This document shows, piece by piece, positions 54,404 through 63,391 of a DNA stretch of 64,000 nt (position 1 is the stretch's first letter; every line of letters begins with the position of its first letter). The DNA comes from Cocleimonas flava (GTDB lineage Bacteria; Pseudomonadota; Gammaproteobacteria; Thiotrichales; Thiotrichaceae), in contig NZ_SMFQ01000004.1 in NCBI RefSeq assembly GCF_004339015.1, positions 681,901-745,900 of the forward strand, given 5' to 3'. The position numbers were made by a program, and so were the translations under genes. A model generated the notes under the pieces. That model had not been told where the DNA came from, searched no databases, and was given only the letters and a program-made list of their open reading frames with translations.

Positions 54404-54831
54404 AATAATTCTTATATTTGTTAGAAATTAAATAAATTATTTTTGTTATGCGAATATTCTAAAACTGATCAAAGATTAACCAAATGGAGTTGAGATAATT
54501 GGTAGCATGTACCATTTAATAGGTAGTTTTTAATAGAACGGTAACAAATAGCGCCTAATACTTTTGCAGAGAAAGTATTTGAGATGTCAGCAATTAACGG
54601 ATAATCAAGAAATTAAAATCATAGAAAAATTAGGTATTTACGTAATTTATACTGTAAAAAACCTAATTAAAAATACTGCAGAAGAGTGAGATAAGTGACT
54701 GCTGTAAGTCTATTTATTAGACTTACAGCAGTACTTTTAAAGAATTATTTTACGCGTCTTAATAGACGGTATATCTTGAGTAATAGGCGAGTGAACTATC
54801 AATGTTAGACCACTGATAGATCAGCTATAGA
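54404..54831. other. Intergenic region, 428 bases, with a strong hairpin
   Basis: Contains a 15-base-pair perfect inverted repeat (54698-54732), a second shorter one (CTATCA/TGATAG near 54788-54815), and the promoter region of the DegT gene. No gene-like frame is apparent. AT-rich. Confidence 0.6.
54698..54732. terminator. Perfect 15-base-pair hairpin downstream of galU
   Basis: Arms 54698-54712 and 54718-54732 are exact reverse complements with a five-base loop TTTAT. It lies 100 bases past the galU stop on the minus strand. There is no long T-run there, so it may be a transcription-halting structure, an mRNA stabiliser or a regulatory RNA element. Confidence 0.65.
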
Positions 54832-55731
54832 TTATTTTATAGTCTTCAAATACGCTTTAAATCTATCACCAATTTCTGGATGACGTAGACCATATTCAAC
54901 ATTAGCCATCATATAACCCAGCTTAGATCCACAGTCATGACTTTTACCTGTCATATGGAAAGCATTTACTGTTTCTTTATCCATTAACATCGCAATAGCA
55001 TCCGTTAACTGGATTTCGTCTCCAGCACCTGCGGGTGTATGTGCTAATAAATCCCAAATAGTAGCAGGTAAAACATATCGACCAACAACAGCAAGATTAG
55101 ATGGCGCCTGATCCACTGGAGGTTTTTCAACAACCTGTGTCATTTTCGCTGATTTGCCTGCAGAAATTTCATGCCCATTACAATCGGCTACACCGTAGCT
55201 GCTAACCAATTCCATAGGAACAGGTTCGACCATAATCTGGCTTTCGCCATTTTCATCAAATAATCTGAGCATTTCCGCCATATTTTCAGTCGACAGATCA
55301 CTGCTCGCTTCATCGATCAAAACATCAGGTAATACAACCGCGAAAGGGTTATCACCGATAAGCGGTTTAGCACACAAAACGGCATGCCCAAGACCTTTAG
55401 CAACGCCTTGTCTTACATGCATAATCGTTACATGTTCAGGGCAAATAGATCTTACTTCATCAAGCAATGAACGTTTCACACGCTTTTCAAGCGTAGACTC
55501 TAGCTCATAACTCGTATCAAAATGGTTTTCGATGGCATTCTTACTAGAATGCGTTACCAATACAATTTCAGTGATACCGGCAGCAATACATTCATTAACG
55601 ATGTATTGAATCATTGGTTTATCAACGACAGGTAACATTTCCTTAGGAATTGCTTTTGTAGCTGGCAACATACGTGTACCTAGACCAGCGACAGGAATGA
55701 CAGCTTTACGGATTTCTTTTGTTTTTTTCAT
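54832..55731 (-). CDS. galU: UTP-glucose-1-phosphate uridylyltransferase
   Basis: 299 residues, usual GalU length. The nucleotidyltransferase motif [30 protein letters not shown] is at residue 9 onward, and [20 protein letters not shown] and VEKPP are conserved. It makes UDP-glucose for glycans, trehalose and lipopolysaccharide. It lies just upstream of the glycan cluster on the same strand but is separated from it by 428 bases, so a separate transcript is probable. Start ATG at 55731. Confidence 0.95.
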   Translation of the reverse strand: MKKTKEIRKAVIPVAGLGTRMLPATKAIPKEMLPVVDKPMIQYIVNECIAAGITEIVLVTHSSKNAIENHFDTSYELESTLEKRVKRSLLDEVRSICPEHVTIMHVRQGVAKGLGHAVLCAKPLIGDNPFAVVLPDVLIDEASSDLSTENMAEMLRLFDENGESQIMVEPVPMELVSSYGVADCNGHEISAGKSAKMTQVVEKPPVDQAPSNLAVVGRYVLPATIWDLLAHTPAGAGDEIQLTDAIAMLMDKETVNAFHMTGKSHDCGSKLGYMMANVEYGLRHPEIGDRFKAYLKTIK

Positions 55732-56042
55732 TATTAGTATTTTCCAAAATTAAAAAAATAATTAAGCCCAGCAAATCCTTCGCAAATATAACGATTTGCC
55801 TAATTATTACTCTATTTTCTCATAAAACTATTCTGTAGTCATTACTGTTAGTCGGATACATAGCATGCAAAATAATTTCTATTACACTGATTAGTATAGA
55901 AACAAACCAAATACACCCCCCCTACTTTGGGGCATTTTTTTAAGCTTAAGATTAGAATCTCAAAATGATCAAGGTATGAATAGATAAACCGGTTATTGGT
56001 TTTCTATCAATTACTCTTCAATTACTACTTCTAAAGACTCAA
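55732..56042. other. Intergenic region upstream of galU, 311 bases
   Basis: Holds a C6 element copy (55912-55941) and AT-rich sequence that must include the galU promoter. No further gene seen. Confidence 0.5.
55912..55941 (+). repeat. C6-TACTT element, copy 15
   Basis: TACACCCCCCCTACTTTGGG followed by GCA and seven T; seven C rather than six. CCCC pairs with GGGG. It points rightward between two minus-strand genes, terminating neither. Confidence 0.8.
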
Positions 56043-57722
56043 TTATGCTTCATTTGCTTCGTTTAGTTTTCGCAAATCTTTACGTAACACTTTACCTACG
56101 TTACTTTTAGGTAAATCAGAAACAAATTCAATGTACTTAGGACATTTATATCCTGTCATTTCTTCGTGGCAATAATCTTGAAGTTCTTTTTCAGTCAGGC
56201 TTTCATCACTTTTAACGACAAATATTTTAACCGCTTCACCTGATTTTGCATGTTCAACACCAATCGCCCCTACTTCGAGTACTTTTGGATGTAAGGCTAC
56301 GACGTTTTCTATCTCATTTGGATATACATTAAAGCCTGAGACGATGATTAAATCTTTTAAACGATCAACCAGTTTTACCATGCCATTCTCAGAAACGACA
56401 GCAACATCACCTGTTTTTAACCAGCCATCTTTACTCAACACATTGTCTGTTTCTTTCGGTCTGTTCCAGTAACCTTGCATGACTTGAGGTCCACGGATAC
56501 ACAACTCACCCGCCTCACCAAAACCAAGTTCCTTGCCGCTTTCATCACGAATACTAATCTCGGTCGAAGATATAGGTAAACCAATGCTTCCGGTAAAACC
56601 ATCAATATCGAGCGGATTAATGGTAGCCGCTGGAGAAGTCTCGGTAAGACCATAAGCTTCTACAAGAACATGCCCAGTAACTTCTTTCCATTTTTTAGCG
56701 GTATATTCTTGTACTGCCATACCACCACCTAAAACCAGTTTTAGGTTTGAAAAGTCTAACTGGTCAAACCCTGGGGTGTTTAACAGGCCATTAAAGAGTG
56801 TATTTACCCCTGTCACAAACGAGAACTTTTCCTTAGATAGCTCTTTTACAAAACCCGGCATATCCCTTGGATTAGTTATTAATACACTTTTTGCACCAAT
56901 TTTTAACGCAAACATCGCATTCGCAGTTAACGAGAAGATATGATAAAGCGGCAAGGCAGTGATAAATGTTTCCTGGCCATCGATTAAATCTTTAGACGCC
57001 CAGTGATATGCCTGAAGCAAGTTCGCAATCATATTCTCATGCGTTAATGCAGCACCTTTTGCGACTCCTGTAGTGCCGCCAGTATATTGGAGAAAGGCGA
57101 CATCATCATGACTAACTTCTGCTTCCGTAAACGGCTTACCTTTACCTTCAGCAAGCGCTGTTTTAAAGCTTATTGCCATTGGTAAACTGAAAGAAGGCAC
57201 CATTTTCTTCACATATTTCACTACAAAATTTACCAGCAGTGATTTAGGGAAAGGCGCCATATCACCTATCTTGGTGGTGATAACGGTTTTAATATTGGTA
57301 TGCTGGATAACTTCTTCTAAAGTATGCGCAAAGTTTTCCAGAATCACGATCGCAGTAGCATCGGAATCTTTTAGCTGATGCTCTAGCTCACGGTCCGTGT
57401 ATAGCGGATTCGTATTAACCACGATTAACCCAGCACGTAACGCCGCGAATAAAACAATAGGATACTGGATAAGATTCGGCATCATAATCGCAATACGATC
57501 GCCTTTCTTCAAACCACGTACATTGGTCAGATATGCAGCAAAATCTCGGGTTTGCTGGTCAAGTTCATCATACGAGATAGTTGTACCGAGATTGGAATAA
57601 GCAGGTCTATCGCGAAATTGATTAATCGACTTTTCGAATAAATCCCCTAACGATTTATACTCATTCGTATCTATGAACTCTGGAACCCATTCCGGGTAAC
57701 TTTTCAACCATACCTTTTCCAC
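56043..57722 (-). CDS. fadD: Long-chain-fatty-acid--CoA ligase
   Basis: 559 residues, normal FadD length. The AMP-binding signature YTGGTTGVAKGAALTHENM is near residue 213 and the adenylate-forming motifs VEAYGLTETSPAATINP and DGWLKTGDVAVVSENGMVKLVDRLKDLIIVSGFNVYPNEIE are intact. It activates fatty acids to acyl-CoA for beta-oxidation or lipid synthesis. GTG start at 57722 with AAGGAGAT upstream. Fifty-seven bases upstream of the start is an eight-base tandem repeat, described separately. Confidence 0.93.
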   Translation of the reverse strand: MEKVWLKSYPEWVPEFIDTNEYKSLGDLFEKSINQFRDRPAYSNLGTTISYDELDQQTRDFAAYLTNVRGLKKGDRIAIMMPNLIQYPIVLFAALRAGLIVVNTNPLYTDRELEHQLKDSDATAIVILENFAHTLEEVIQHTNIKTVITTKIGDMAPFPKSLLVNFVVKYVKKMVPSFSLPMAISFKTALAEGKGKPFTEAEVSHDDVAFLQYTGGTTGVAKGAALTHENMIANLLQAYHWASKDLIDGQETFITALPLYHIFSLTANAMFALKIGAKSVLITNPRDMPGFVKELSKEKFSFVTGVNTLFNGLLNTPGFDQLDFSNLKLVLGGGMAVQEYTAKKWKEVTGHVLVEAYGLTETSPAATINPLDIDGFTGSIGLPISSTEISIRDESGKELGFGEAGELCIRGPQVMQGYWNRPKETDNVLSKDGWLKTGDVAVVSENGMVKLVDRLKDLIIVSGFNVYPNEIENVVALHPKVLEVGAIGVEHAKSGEAVKIFVVKSDESLTEKELQDYCHEEMTGYKCPKYIEFVSDLPKSNVGKVLRKDLRKLNEANEA

Positions 57723-57778
57723 TAAATATCTCCTTGGTAATTGTTCTATCTGTCTTTTTATTTTTTAATCGTTATTTT

Positions 57779-57834
57779 GTAACTATGTAACTATGTAACT
57801 ATGTAACTATGTAACTATGTAACTATGTAACTAT
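57779..57834 (+). repeat. Octamer tandem repeat, seven copies of GTAACTAT
   Basis: Seven consecutive perfect copies of the eight-base unit GTAACTAT, ending in an imperfect ATGAAACTATG. It sits in the 5' region of fadD (57 bases upstream of its GTG) and downstream of the nitronate monooxygenase gene. Short-unit repeats of this kind vary in length between strains and could tune fadD expression. Confidence 0.9.
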
Positions 57835-57992
57835 ATGAAACTATGTAGTCTGATAACTCACTCAAACTGTCTATGTCTTTAATATAGCTCTAATTCTCTA
57901 ATTTTTTTGGTTTTTCAGATGGATAGCAATAATTGTTTAAAATTCGGTTTACGCTTATTCCTTCTTTATCTATGTCTTTATCGATGTTTTGA

Positions 57993-59030
57993 TTAACGTT
58001 TAATTAATGCTTGTTTAAAACGTTCAACAATATCTCCCGCAGGTTCTATCTCATTTATACCTGCCACGCTTTTTCCGGCTTGCCAGTATTCCTGTTTACC
58101 CGTTTCATCCATCGAAGACTTACGTAATTTAAACGCTGCCCGAATAGTATAAAACATTCTCATCCAGTGCTTACCTTTGGGATGTTTCAATAACCAGCTA
58201 GCAAACTTCCCTGGCTTTGTGCCCTGAGACTGAATTAAGTCCGTATTGATGATTGAAACAGGAACGCCTGTAATGCGTTCACTCAATACAATATCATCTT
58301 CATCAGCTTTAACGATTGCTTCTTTATAAGGTACGCTACTAGTGCACTCTTTAGTTGCAATAAAGCGAGTACCTAACTGACACGCCGCAAAACCCATGTC
58401 CATTGCTTCGACATATTGTTGTTCGTTTCCTATCCCGCCAGCGCATACAATGGGTACATTGAACCCCTGTAACTCATCCAGCAACTGTTGCTTGCTTTTC
58501 GCACCGGCATGTCCGCCTGCCCGGTTATTCACCGCGATCAAACCATGCGCGCCGCCATCAATACCTTTTTGCGCCCATTTTTTTTCAGTCACATCGTGGT
58601 AAACAATACCACCGTGTGGCTCTACGGCATCAACCACCCATTTTGGATTACCTAAAGACGTGATAAAAAAGCGTACGCCTTCTTCCAAAGCGATATCGAC
58701 CCACTCCACCATTTTATCATGGTAGCGTTTTGATGATTTTTCAATCAACGCATTCATACCGATTGGATTATCGGTAATTGCTTTGATATCCCGAAGGGCT
58801 TGTCTGAAGTCCTGCTTATGGACAAAGGTAAGCGATACCGGCTGCACCACTCCCAATCCACCTGCTTTTGATACAGCTGCCACCAATTCTAAATTCGAAC
58901 AAGGGTACATAGGTCCGCAAATGAGTGGAACTTCAACTTTTGCATGTTCGGTAAATGCTGTCTTCATAGGAGAATGCCCCGAGTTTATTTTTGTTGAAGT
59001 AGTTATGTCTGTTACAGAAGCCAGGCTCAT
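57993..59030 (-). CDS. Nitronate monooxygenase-like FMN-dependent oxidoreductase
   Basis: 345 residues, 2-nitropropane dioxygenase family. ICGPMYPCSNLELVAAVSKAGGLGVVQP near residue 40 and the FMN-binding AVNNRAGGHAG and VCAGGIGNEQQYVEAMDMGFAACQLGTRF segments are present. The first 24 residues before MKTAFTEHAKVEVP may not be translated, as related proteins begin near that methionine. It oxidises nitroalkanes (propionate 3-nitronate type) or acts as an enoyl reductase-like enzyme. Its start overlaps the stop of the hotdog protein gene by 4 bases, so the two are coupled. Confidence 0.82.
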   Translation of the reverse strand: MSLASVTDITTSTKINSGHSPMKTAFTEHAKVEVPLICGPMYPCSNLELVAAVSKAGGLGVVQPVSLTFVHKQDFRQALRDIKAITDNPIGMNALIEKSSKRYHDKMVEWVDIALEEGVRFFITSLGNPKWVVDAVEPHGGIVYHDVTEKKWAQKGIDGGAHGLIAVNNRAGGHAGAKSKQQLLDELQGFNVPIVCAGGIGNEQQYVEAMDMGFAACQLGTRFIATKECTSSVPYKEAIVKADEDDIVLSERITGVPVSIINTDLIQSQGTKPGKFASWLLKHPKGKHWMRMFYTIRAAFKLRKSSMDETGKQEYWQAGKSVAGINEIEPAGDIVERFKQALIKR

Positions 59031-59551
59031 TTTGTCAACTTACTCTCGGTTGCGGGGGAAAGTAACCAATGTACTTTCAAACGTGATACCACATCTCCGT
59101 CAGCATCTTTTATCACCGCATCAACGATTGTGGTGGTTTTCTCGGTGACATTAGCAGGTGGATTAGCGTGCCCTTCTGCAATCAAACGACCACGAGCTTT
59201 CTTGACATATTCAATTTCCAAGTTAACCACTATGGCTTTGGTTGATGTTGAAATACACGACATCATTGCCAACCCACTGGCCATTTCACCTAAATTCGCC
59301 AATGCTATTGCGTGAATACTTTTCAAATGATTTCGAACGGCTCTTCTATCCTTAAGTGCAACTTTTACATAACCCGGTTCAAGCGTTAACACCTGAGCGC
59401 CGATAGATCCCGTATAAGGTACAGCACGACCCAGAAGAATATTATAGAGAAAGCGACCTGCTTTGTTATGGCCCAACTTATTCCAGAGTTGAATAACGCG
59501 ATGCCCAGATACGTTTGAAGGTTTTAAGGTTTGCTGATGTGTTGTTTCCAA
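59027..59551 (-). CDS. Hotdog-fold protein, DUF4442/PaaI-like thioesterase
   Basis: 174 residues. The hotdog pattern VALKDRRAVRNHLKSIHAIALANLGEMASGLAMM near residue 75 is typical of DUF4442, related to acyl-CoA thioesterases. A TTG at 59551 is the probable start because GAGGAG lies five bases upstream. It is co-transcribed with the nitronate monooxygenase-like gene and may hydrolyse acyl-CoA esters; the partner substrate is unknown. Confidence 0.78.
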   Translation of the reverse strand: METTHQQTLKPSNVSGHRVIQLWNKLGHNKAGRFLYNILLGRAVPYTGSIGAQVLTLEPGYVKVALKDRRAVRNHLKSIHAIALANLGEMASGLAMMSCISTSTKAIVVNLEIEYVKKARGRLIAEGHANPPANVTEKTTTIVDAVIKDADGDVVSRLKVHWLLSPATESKLTK

Positions 59552-59632
59552 GGTTGCTCCTCAAAAATCTCATAAAGTAAGTTACTTATGAACGATTCTT
59601 TATTAATTAGTATAGTAGAAAATGGTTAAAAA

Positions 59633-60187
59633 CTAACCATTAAAAGCCTTATCAGATTGTAAATATTCGATTTCTTGCGCAGTACTTTGTCGGCCTAAAA
59701 TCGTATTTCGATGTGGGAATCTCCCGAATTTAACAATGAGTCCTCTATGGTGCTCAGCAAAACGCGTATTGCCATCTAGCTTCCTTCGTTTAAAACATTC
59801 GACGGATAAATCCTGATCACTCAGGTTTTCACTGTGCATAAGAGGCATGTACAAAAACGACAGCTGACTATTGTCAATTTCATCATCAAACCCATGTTCA
59901 ATGGCATGCTTTGTAACAGTCACAGCCTGTTGTTCTGTCGAGAAGGATTTTGCTTCTCCTCTAAACATATTCAAAGGAAATTGATCCAGAACAATACACA
60001 AAGCTAAACAGCCATCCGCACTATCCTTCCATGAATCCAGTTGATGATTTGCCCCCTCCTCCCAAAGAGATTCAAATTTCATCCTTATATGCGTATCCAA
60101 TTCGGGGGTAGATGAAAACCATTGCTTTTTCATCTCATCGCTATACCAGAATGACAATACTTGAGAAATTCGATCATCTTCTTTCAT
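59633..60187 (-). CDS. DUF924 family protein
   Basis: 184 residues. The family pattern QVLSFWYSDEMKKQWFSSTPELD at the start, CLALCIVLDQFPLNMFRGEAKSFSTE near residue 62, and FLYMPLMHSENLSDQDLSVECF near 112 match DUF924, an alpha-helical family of unknown function. Start ATG at 60187. No operon partner is close: 81 bases to the hotdog gene start, 193 to folP. Function is unknown. Confidence 0.88.
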   Translation of the reverse strand: MKEDDRISQVLSFWYSDEMKKQWFSSTPELDTHIRMKFESLWEEGANHQLDSWKDSADGCLALCIVLDQFPLNMFRGEAKSFSTEQQAVTVTKHAIEHGFDDEIDNSQLSFLYMPLMHSENLSDQDLSVECFKRRKLDGNTRFAEHHRGLIVKFGRFPHRNTILGRQSTAQEIEYLQSDKAFNG

Positions 60188-60380
60188 GCGATACCTTTAG
60201 TGCTTATGTGGTGGTTATGTAGAGGTTATGGAGTGTTGAGTGTTAATGACCGTTAAATATTTACACAAAATTCGGATAAAAATAAAAAGCGAGCGTTCGC
60301 TCTATTTAAATGAATACTACAGGCGAACAACAAAACTTGTCGAATAAGTATTTATTATTGAATTTAATTACTTAATACTA

Positions 60381-61235
60381 TTAGCTGTTTTTAATTCGCC
60401 ACGCGACATCCAAAGCTTGTTTATTTTCAATGACATCATGCACCCTAAATACAAGAACACCTGCCTGAACTCCTAATACTGTTGTTGCACAAGTACCTGC
60501 AACACGCTGCTCAGGATTTTTTTTCCCTTGTTTATCGCCATTCCCTGCGCCGATAATTTCGCCAATAAAGCGTTTGCGGCTGGTTCCTAACAATATCGGA
60601 TATCCCAGATTAACTAACGATTCCAAATTAGCCAGTAAAGCCAGATTGTGTTCCAGTAACTTGCCAAAACCTATTCCAGGGTCGAGAATAATATTATCTT
60701 TAGGAACACCAGAAGCCTGTGCCAGTTCCGCACGCTCTTTCAAATAGTGGTTAACCTCAGCACACACATCTTCGTAAAAAGGAGCATCCTGCATGGTTTT
60801 CGATTTGCCCTGACGATGCATTAACACAATTGGTACTTTCTTATCCGCGGCTAATCTAAGAATTTCCTCAGAACCATCGGCGCTTACCGAATCTTCACCA
60901 GCGGAAATATCATTGATCCAGTTTGCGCCGGCATCAATCGCGACTTCCGCCACTTTATTAGACGTGGTATCAACACTTATGGTGATATCTTTATCTTGCT
61001 GACGAATGCCTTCGATGACGGGAACCACTCTGGCAATTTGTTCATCGGCAGACACTTCATCCGCACCAGGGCGAGTCGACTCACCGCCAATATCAATAAT
61101 CGTAGCGCCTTCTTTCATCATTTCAAATGCGCGTTTAATCGCCACTTCTGTTTGATAGTTCTGCCCACCATCAGAAAAACTATCTGGCGTAACATTGAGG
61201 ATTCCCATTATTTGTGGCGTAGTAATATTTAACAT
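60381..61235 (-). CDS. folP: Dihydropteroate synthase
   Basis: 284 residues. TIM-barrel signatures: MGILNVTPDSFSDGG near residue 10, IIDIGGESTRPGA near 48, and SVDTTSNKVAEVAIDAGANWINDISAG near 105; GTSRKRFIGEI near 215. It condenses para-aminobenzoate with pteridine diphosphate, the step after FolK. Isolated from the other fol genes here and from glmM, with which it is often paired. Start ATG at 61235. Confidence 0.95.
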   Translation of the reverse strand: MLNITTPQIMGILNVTPDSFSDGGQNYQTEVAIKRAFEMMKEGATIIDIGGESTRPGADEVSADEQIARVVPVIEGIRQQDKDITISVDTTSNKVAEVAIDAGANWINDISAGEDSVSADGSEEILRLAADKKVPIVLMHRQGKSKTMQDAPFYEDVCAEVNHYLKERAELAQASGVPKDNIILDPGIGFGKLLEHNLALLANLESLVNLGYPILLGTSRKRFIGEIIGAGNGDKQGKKNPEQRVAGTCATTVLGVQAGVLVFRVHDVIENKQALDVAWRIKNS

Positions 61236-61605
61236 GGTTTTTCAGGCTATAAAAGTTATCGGGTTATTTAGGGTGTTGTCGTTTAAAAATGTTTTGTCGT
61301 TTTAAAAATTGTTTTGTCATACAAATTTAAAATAAGGTCATTACTATAGGTTTTTATTAAAACACACCCCCCTACTTATGAGCCATTTTTCACGTTTAAT
61401 TTCTGATCAAACTCTTATCCAACTCTTATTCAACTCTGATCAAACTCTAATAAAGCCCGGTGATACCCTAAAAACACTAACAAAAAAAACCGATATCTAA
61501 ATAGAAAAGCAAACCAAACACATATAATTTTATTTTATTTGCTTAAACTAAAACCTCTATATTATGATAATCAAATACTTACCATTGGAAAAAGTAATTC
61601 CAACC
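61236..61605. other. Divergent intergenic region, about 370 bases
   Basis: Between folP and the gluzincin-like lipoprotein gene. It holds a C6 element (61363-61390) and a run of partly repeated CAACTCT/CAAACTCT units at about 61408-61450. It should contain promoters in both directions. No other gene seen. Confidence 0.5.
61363..61390 (+). repeat. C6-TACTT element, copy 16
   Basis: CACACCCCCCTACTTATGAG followed by CCA and five T, with a poor stem. It lies between divergent folP and the lipoprotein gene, pointing rightward, so it terminates no annotated gene. Confidence 0.75.
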
Positions 61606-62340
61606 ATGATAAAAGTTGTAACGTTCTTAACAATATCGTTAAGTTTTCTTTCTGCCTGTAGCCATGCCCCCATCAAGGTTAGCAACAAGAATCCTAAACC
61701 CAAGACAAGCTCCAATGCCAATCACTTTAGCATTGGCATGATGCGTATTGCCCCAAATATCTACGTTGACCCTAAGATGTCAACCCATCAAAGAGAACAA
61801 CTTTTATCTAACATCAAACAATCCAAAGAAAGTATTCATACCTTTTTTGGTGGCACAGAGTCATCGCCCAAGATATACGCCTGCTCGACAAGAAAGTGCT
61901 TCAAAAAATTTGGCGGCGTGTATGCAAATGCCAAGACCATTAATGATGATACGGTTTTTCTATCCAACAAAGGGCAGAATAAAACCACCATCACCCATGA
62001 GCTTGCACATGCCGAGTTCAACAAACGCTTAGGCAAATCTCACTGGAATAAAGTACCGATGTGGTTTGATGAAGGTTTAGCCGTATTGATTTGCAAAAAC
62101 CCGAAATACGCTAAAACAGTCCCGACAATGCCTTTGAATAAACTAAAAACTCACGACCAATGGCTAGATGCAGTTCGCGATGAGAAACCCGTTTATAATA
62201 TCGCCAGACAGGCAATGGAAAACTGGTATAAAGGAGTTGGTGCCAAGGGTTTACATGACTTGATCGCACGCCTTAAAAAAGGCGAAGACGTTGCATTTGC
62301 TAAAACAGTCAGTTCGGTCCAGCAATACACCAAGCTTTAA
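61606..62340 (+). CDS. Gluzincin-like lipoprotein of unknown function
   Basis: 244 residues from ATG 61606, chosen because it directly opens the lipoprotein signal with lipobox LSAC (C18). A zinc-protease-like motif HELAH (H131, E132, H135) is followed by a second acidic residue in WFDEGLA (E156), the gluzincin spacing. Two cysteines in YACSTRKCF could form a disulphide. The protein is probably anchored to a membrane facing the periplasm. Whether it has peptidase activity is unknown; it stands alone. A C6-element terminator follows. Confidence 0.75.
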   Translation: MIKVVTFLTISLSFLSACSHAPIKVSNKNPKPKTSSNANHFSIGMMRIAPNIYVDPKMSTHQREQLLSNIKQSKESIHTFFGGTESSPKIYACSTRKCFKKFGGVYANAKTINDDTVFLSNKGQNKTTITHELAHAEFNKRLGKSHWNKVPMWFDEGLAVLICKNPKYAKTVPTMPLNKLKTHDQWLDAVRDEKPVYNIARQAMENWYKGVGAKGLHDLIARLKKGEDVAFAKTVSSVQQYTKL

Positions 62341-62365
62341 TACTTTTAGTTCTTTTAATACCAAA

Positions 62366-62395
62366 GCCACCCCCCTACTTTGGAGCGCTTTTTTT
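62366..62395 (+). terminator. C6-TACTT element, copy 17, terminator of the lipoprotein gene
   Basis: GCCACCCCCCTACTTTGGAG followed by CGC and seven T. It lies 25 bases after the lipoprotein stop in the correct direction, between convergent genes. Confidence 0.8.
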
Positions 62396-62480
62396 CAAAC
62401 GTTTTATTAGCTATTAATATATTAATGGATATGTCAGATTAAGATACTTCATCCTGATCTGCTCAATATCTTGAGTAGAT

Positions 62481-63344
62481 CTAATCAATGTTCTTACCAA
62501 TCCTCTTGCCAATATTCTTACCAAGAATAACCACCAAAATCCCACCCAGTACCAGCAATGATGAAACTATCAATATAGTAGTGATCTCTTCGCTAACGAA
62601 AATGACACCACCTATCGCCGCGATTATGGGCACTGACAACTGAATAATCGCAGCCTTTGTAATGGCTAACCCTGAAAGAGCAGAATACCAAATGGCATAG
62701 CCTAATCCAGACGTTACACTGCCAGAAAGTATTGCCAACAACACACCTTGGCTGGATAGCTGGGCTTTATCAACAGTGAAAAGGATCAGCAGTAATATAA
62801 AGGGCAAGGTTCTTAAAAAGTTATTCGTCGTATCTAACAAGGGATTCTGGGATCCTCTGCCGGCTAGTGTATAAAACGCCCAGGCGATGCCTGACAATGT
62901 CATCAACCCAAAACCACTTAAGGATGGCGCTGAGGCTCCTGGAACCAAAAACAAAACCAATCCGGAAAACGCCAAACATAGACCTATCCACTCTATCGGA
63001 ATCAGGCTCTTACCCTGCAATAAACCTGTCAAAATCATAGTGACCTGAACCACGCCGAATAAAATCAACGCACCTGTTCCCGTATCTAATGAAATGTAGG
63101 CATACGAGAAAGTGATTCCATATAAAAACAAAAGAAAAGCAGATAACCAACTGCCCTTTTTAAGGTTCACTTTTCCTTTTGTCTGGATGGCGACTAAAAG
63201 CATTAGAAATACGATTCCGGAGAACAGTCTTATCGCAGTGAAACTGGCCGCATCAATGACATCACCTTTCAAAGCGAGTCTGCACAAAACAGAGTTTCCG
63301 GCAAAGGCTAAAAGCGCTAAGACCGTAAAAAGAATCGTTTTAAT
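62481..63344 (-). CDS. EamA/DMT family transporter with apparent ATT start
   Basis: 287 residues with about 10 membrane segments, a duplicated EamA arrangement. The N-terminal segment ILFTVLALLAFAGNSVLCRLALKGDVIDAASFTAIR matches the family start and cannot begin at the TTG at 63287, which would cut the first helix. In frame, no ATG, GTG or other TTG lies upstream before a TAA; an ATT at 63342-63344 is preceded by GGGAG (63350-63354) five bases upstream, an ideal ribosome-binding distance. ATT initiation is rare (infC type). The protein is likely an exporter of amino acids or metabolites; the substrate is unknown. Confidence 0.8.
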   Translation of the reverse strand: MKTILFTVLALLAFAGNSVLCRLALKGDVIDAASFTAIRLFSGIVFLMLLVAIQTKGKVNLKKGSWLSAFLLFLYGITFSYAYISLDTGTGALILFGVVQVTMILTGLLQGKSLIPIEWIGLCLAFSGLVLFLVPGASAPSLSGFGLMTLSGIAWAFYTLAGRGSQNPLLDTTNNFLRTLPFILLLILFTVDKAQLSSQGVLLAILSGSVTSGLGYAIWYSALSGLAITKAAIIQLSVPIIAAIGGVIFVSEEITTILIVSSLLVLGGILVVILGKNIGKRIGKNID

Positions 63345-63391
63345 GGTAGCTCCCTTTTATATACATACGAAATAAATACGAATTGAATCTG

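Noticed and set aside
54505-54520. GGTAGCATGT resembling an ops/JUMPstart element upstream of the glycan cluster
   Set aside because: It matches only part of the ops consensus and lies on the plus strand, whereas the operon is transcribed on the minus strand.
59630-60190. DUF924 gene as part of the folP operon
   Set aside because: A gap of 193 bases with no overlap and no shared function; treated as a separate gene.
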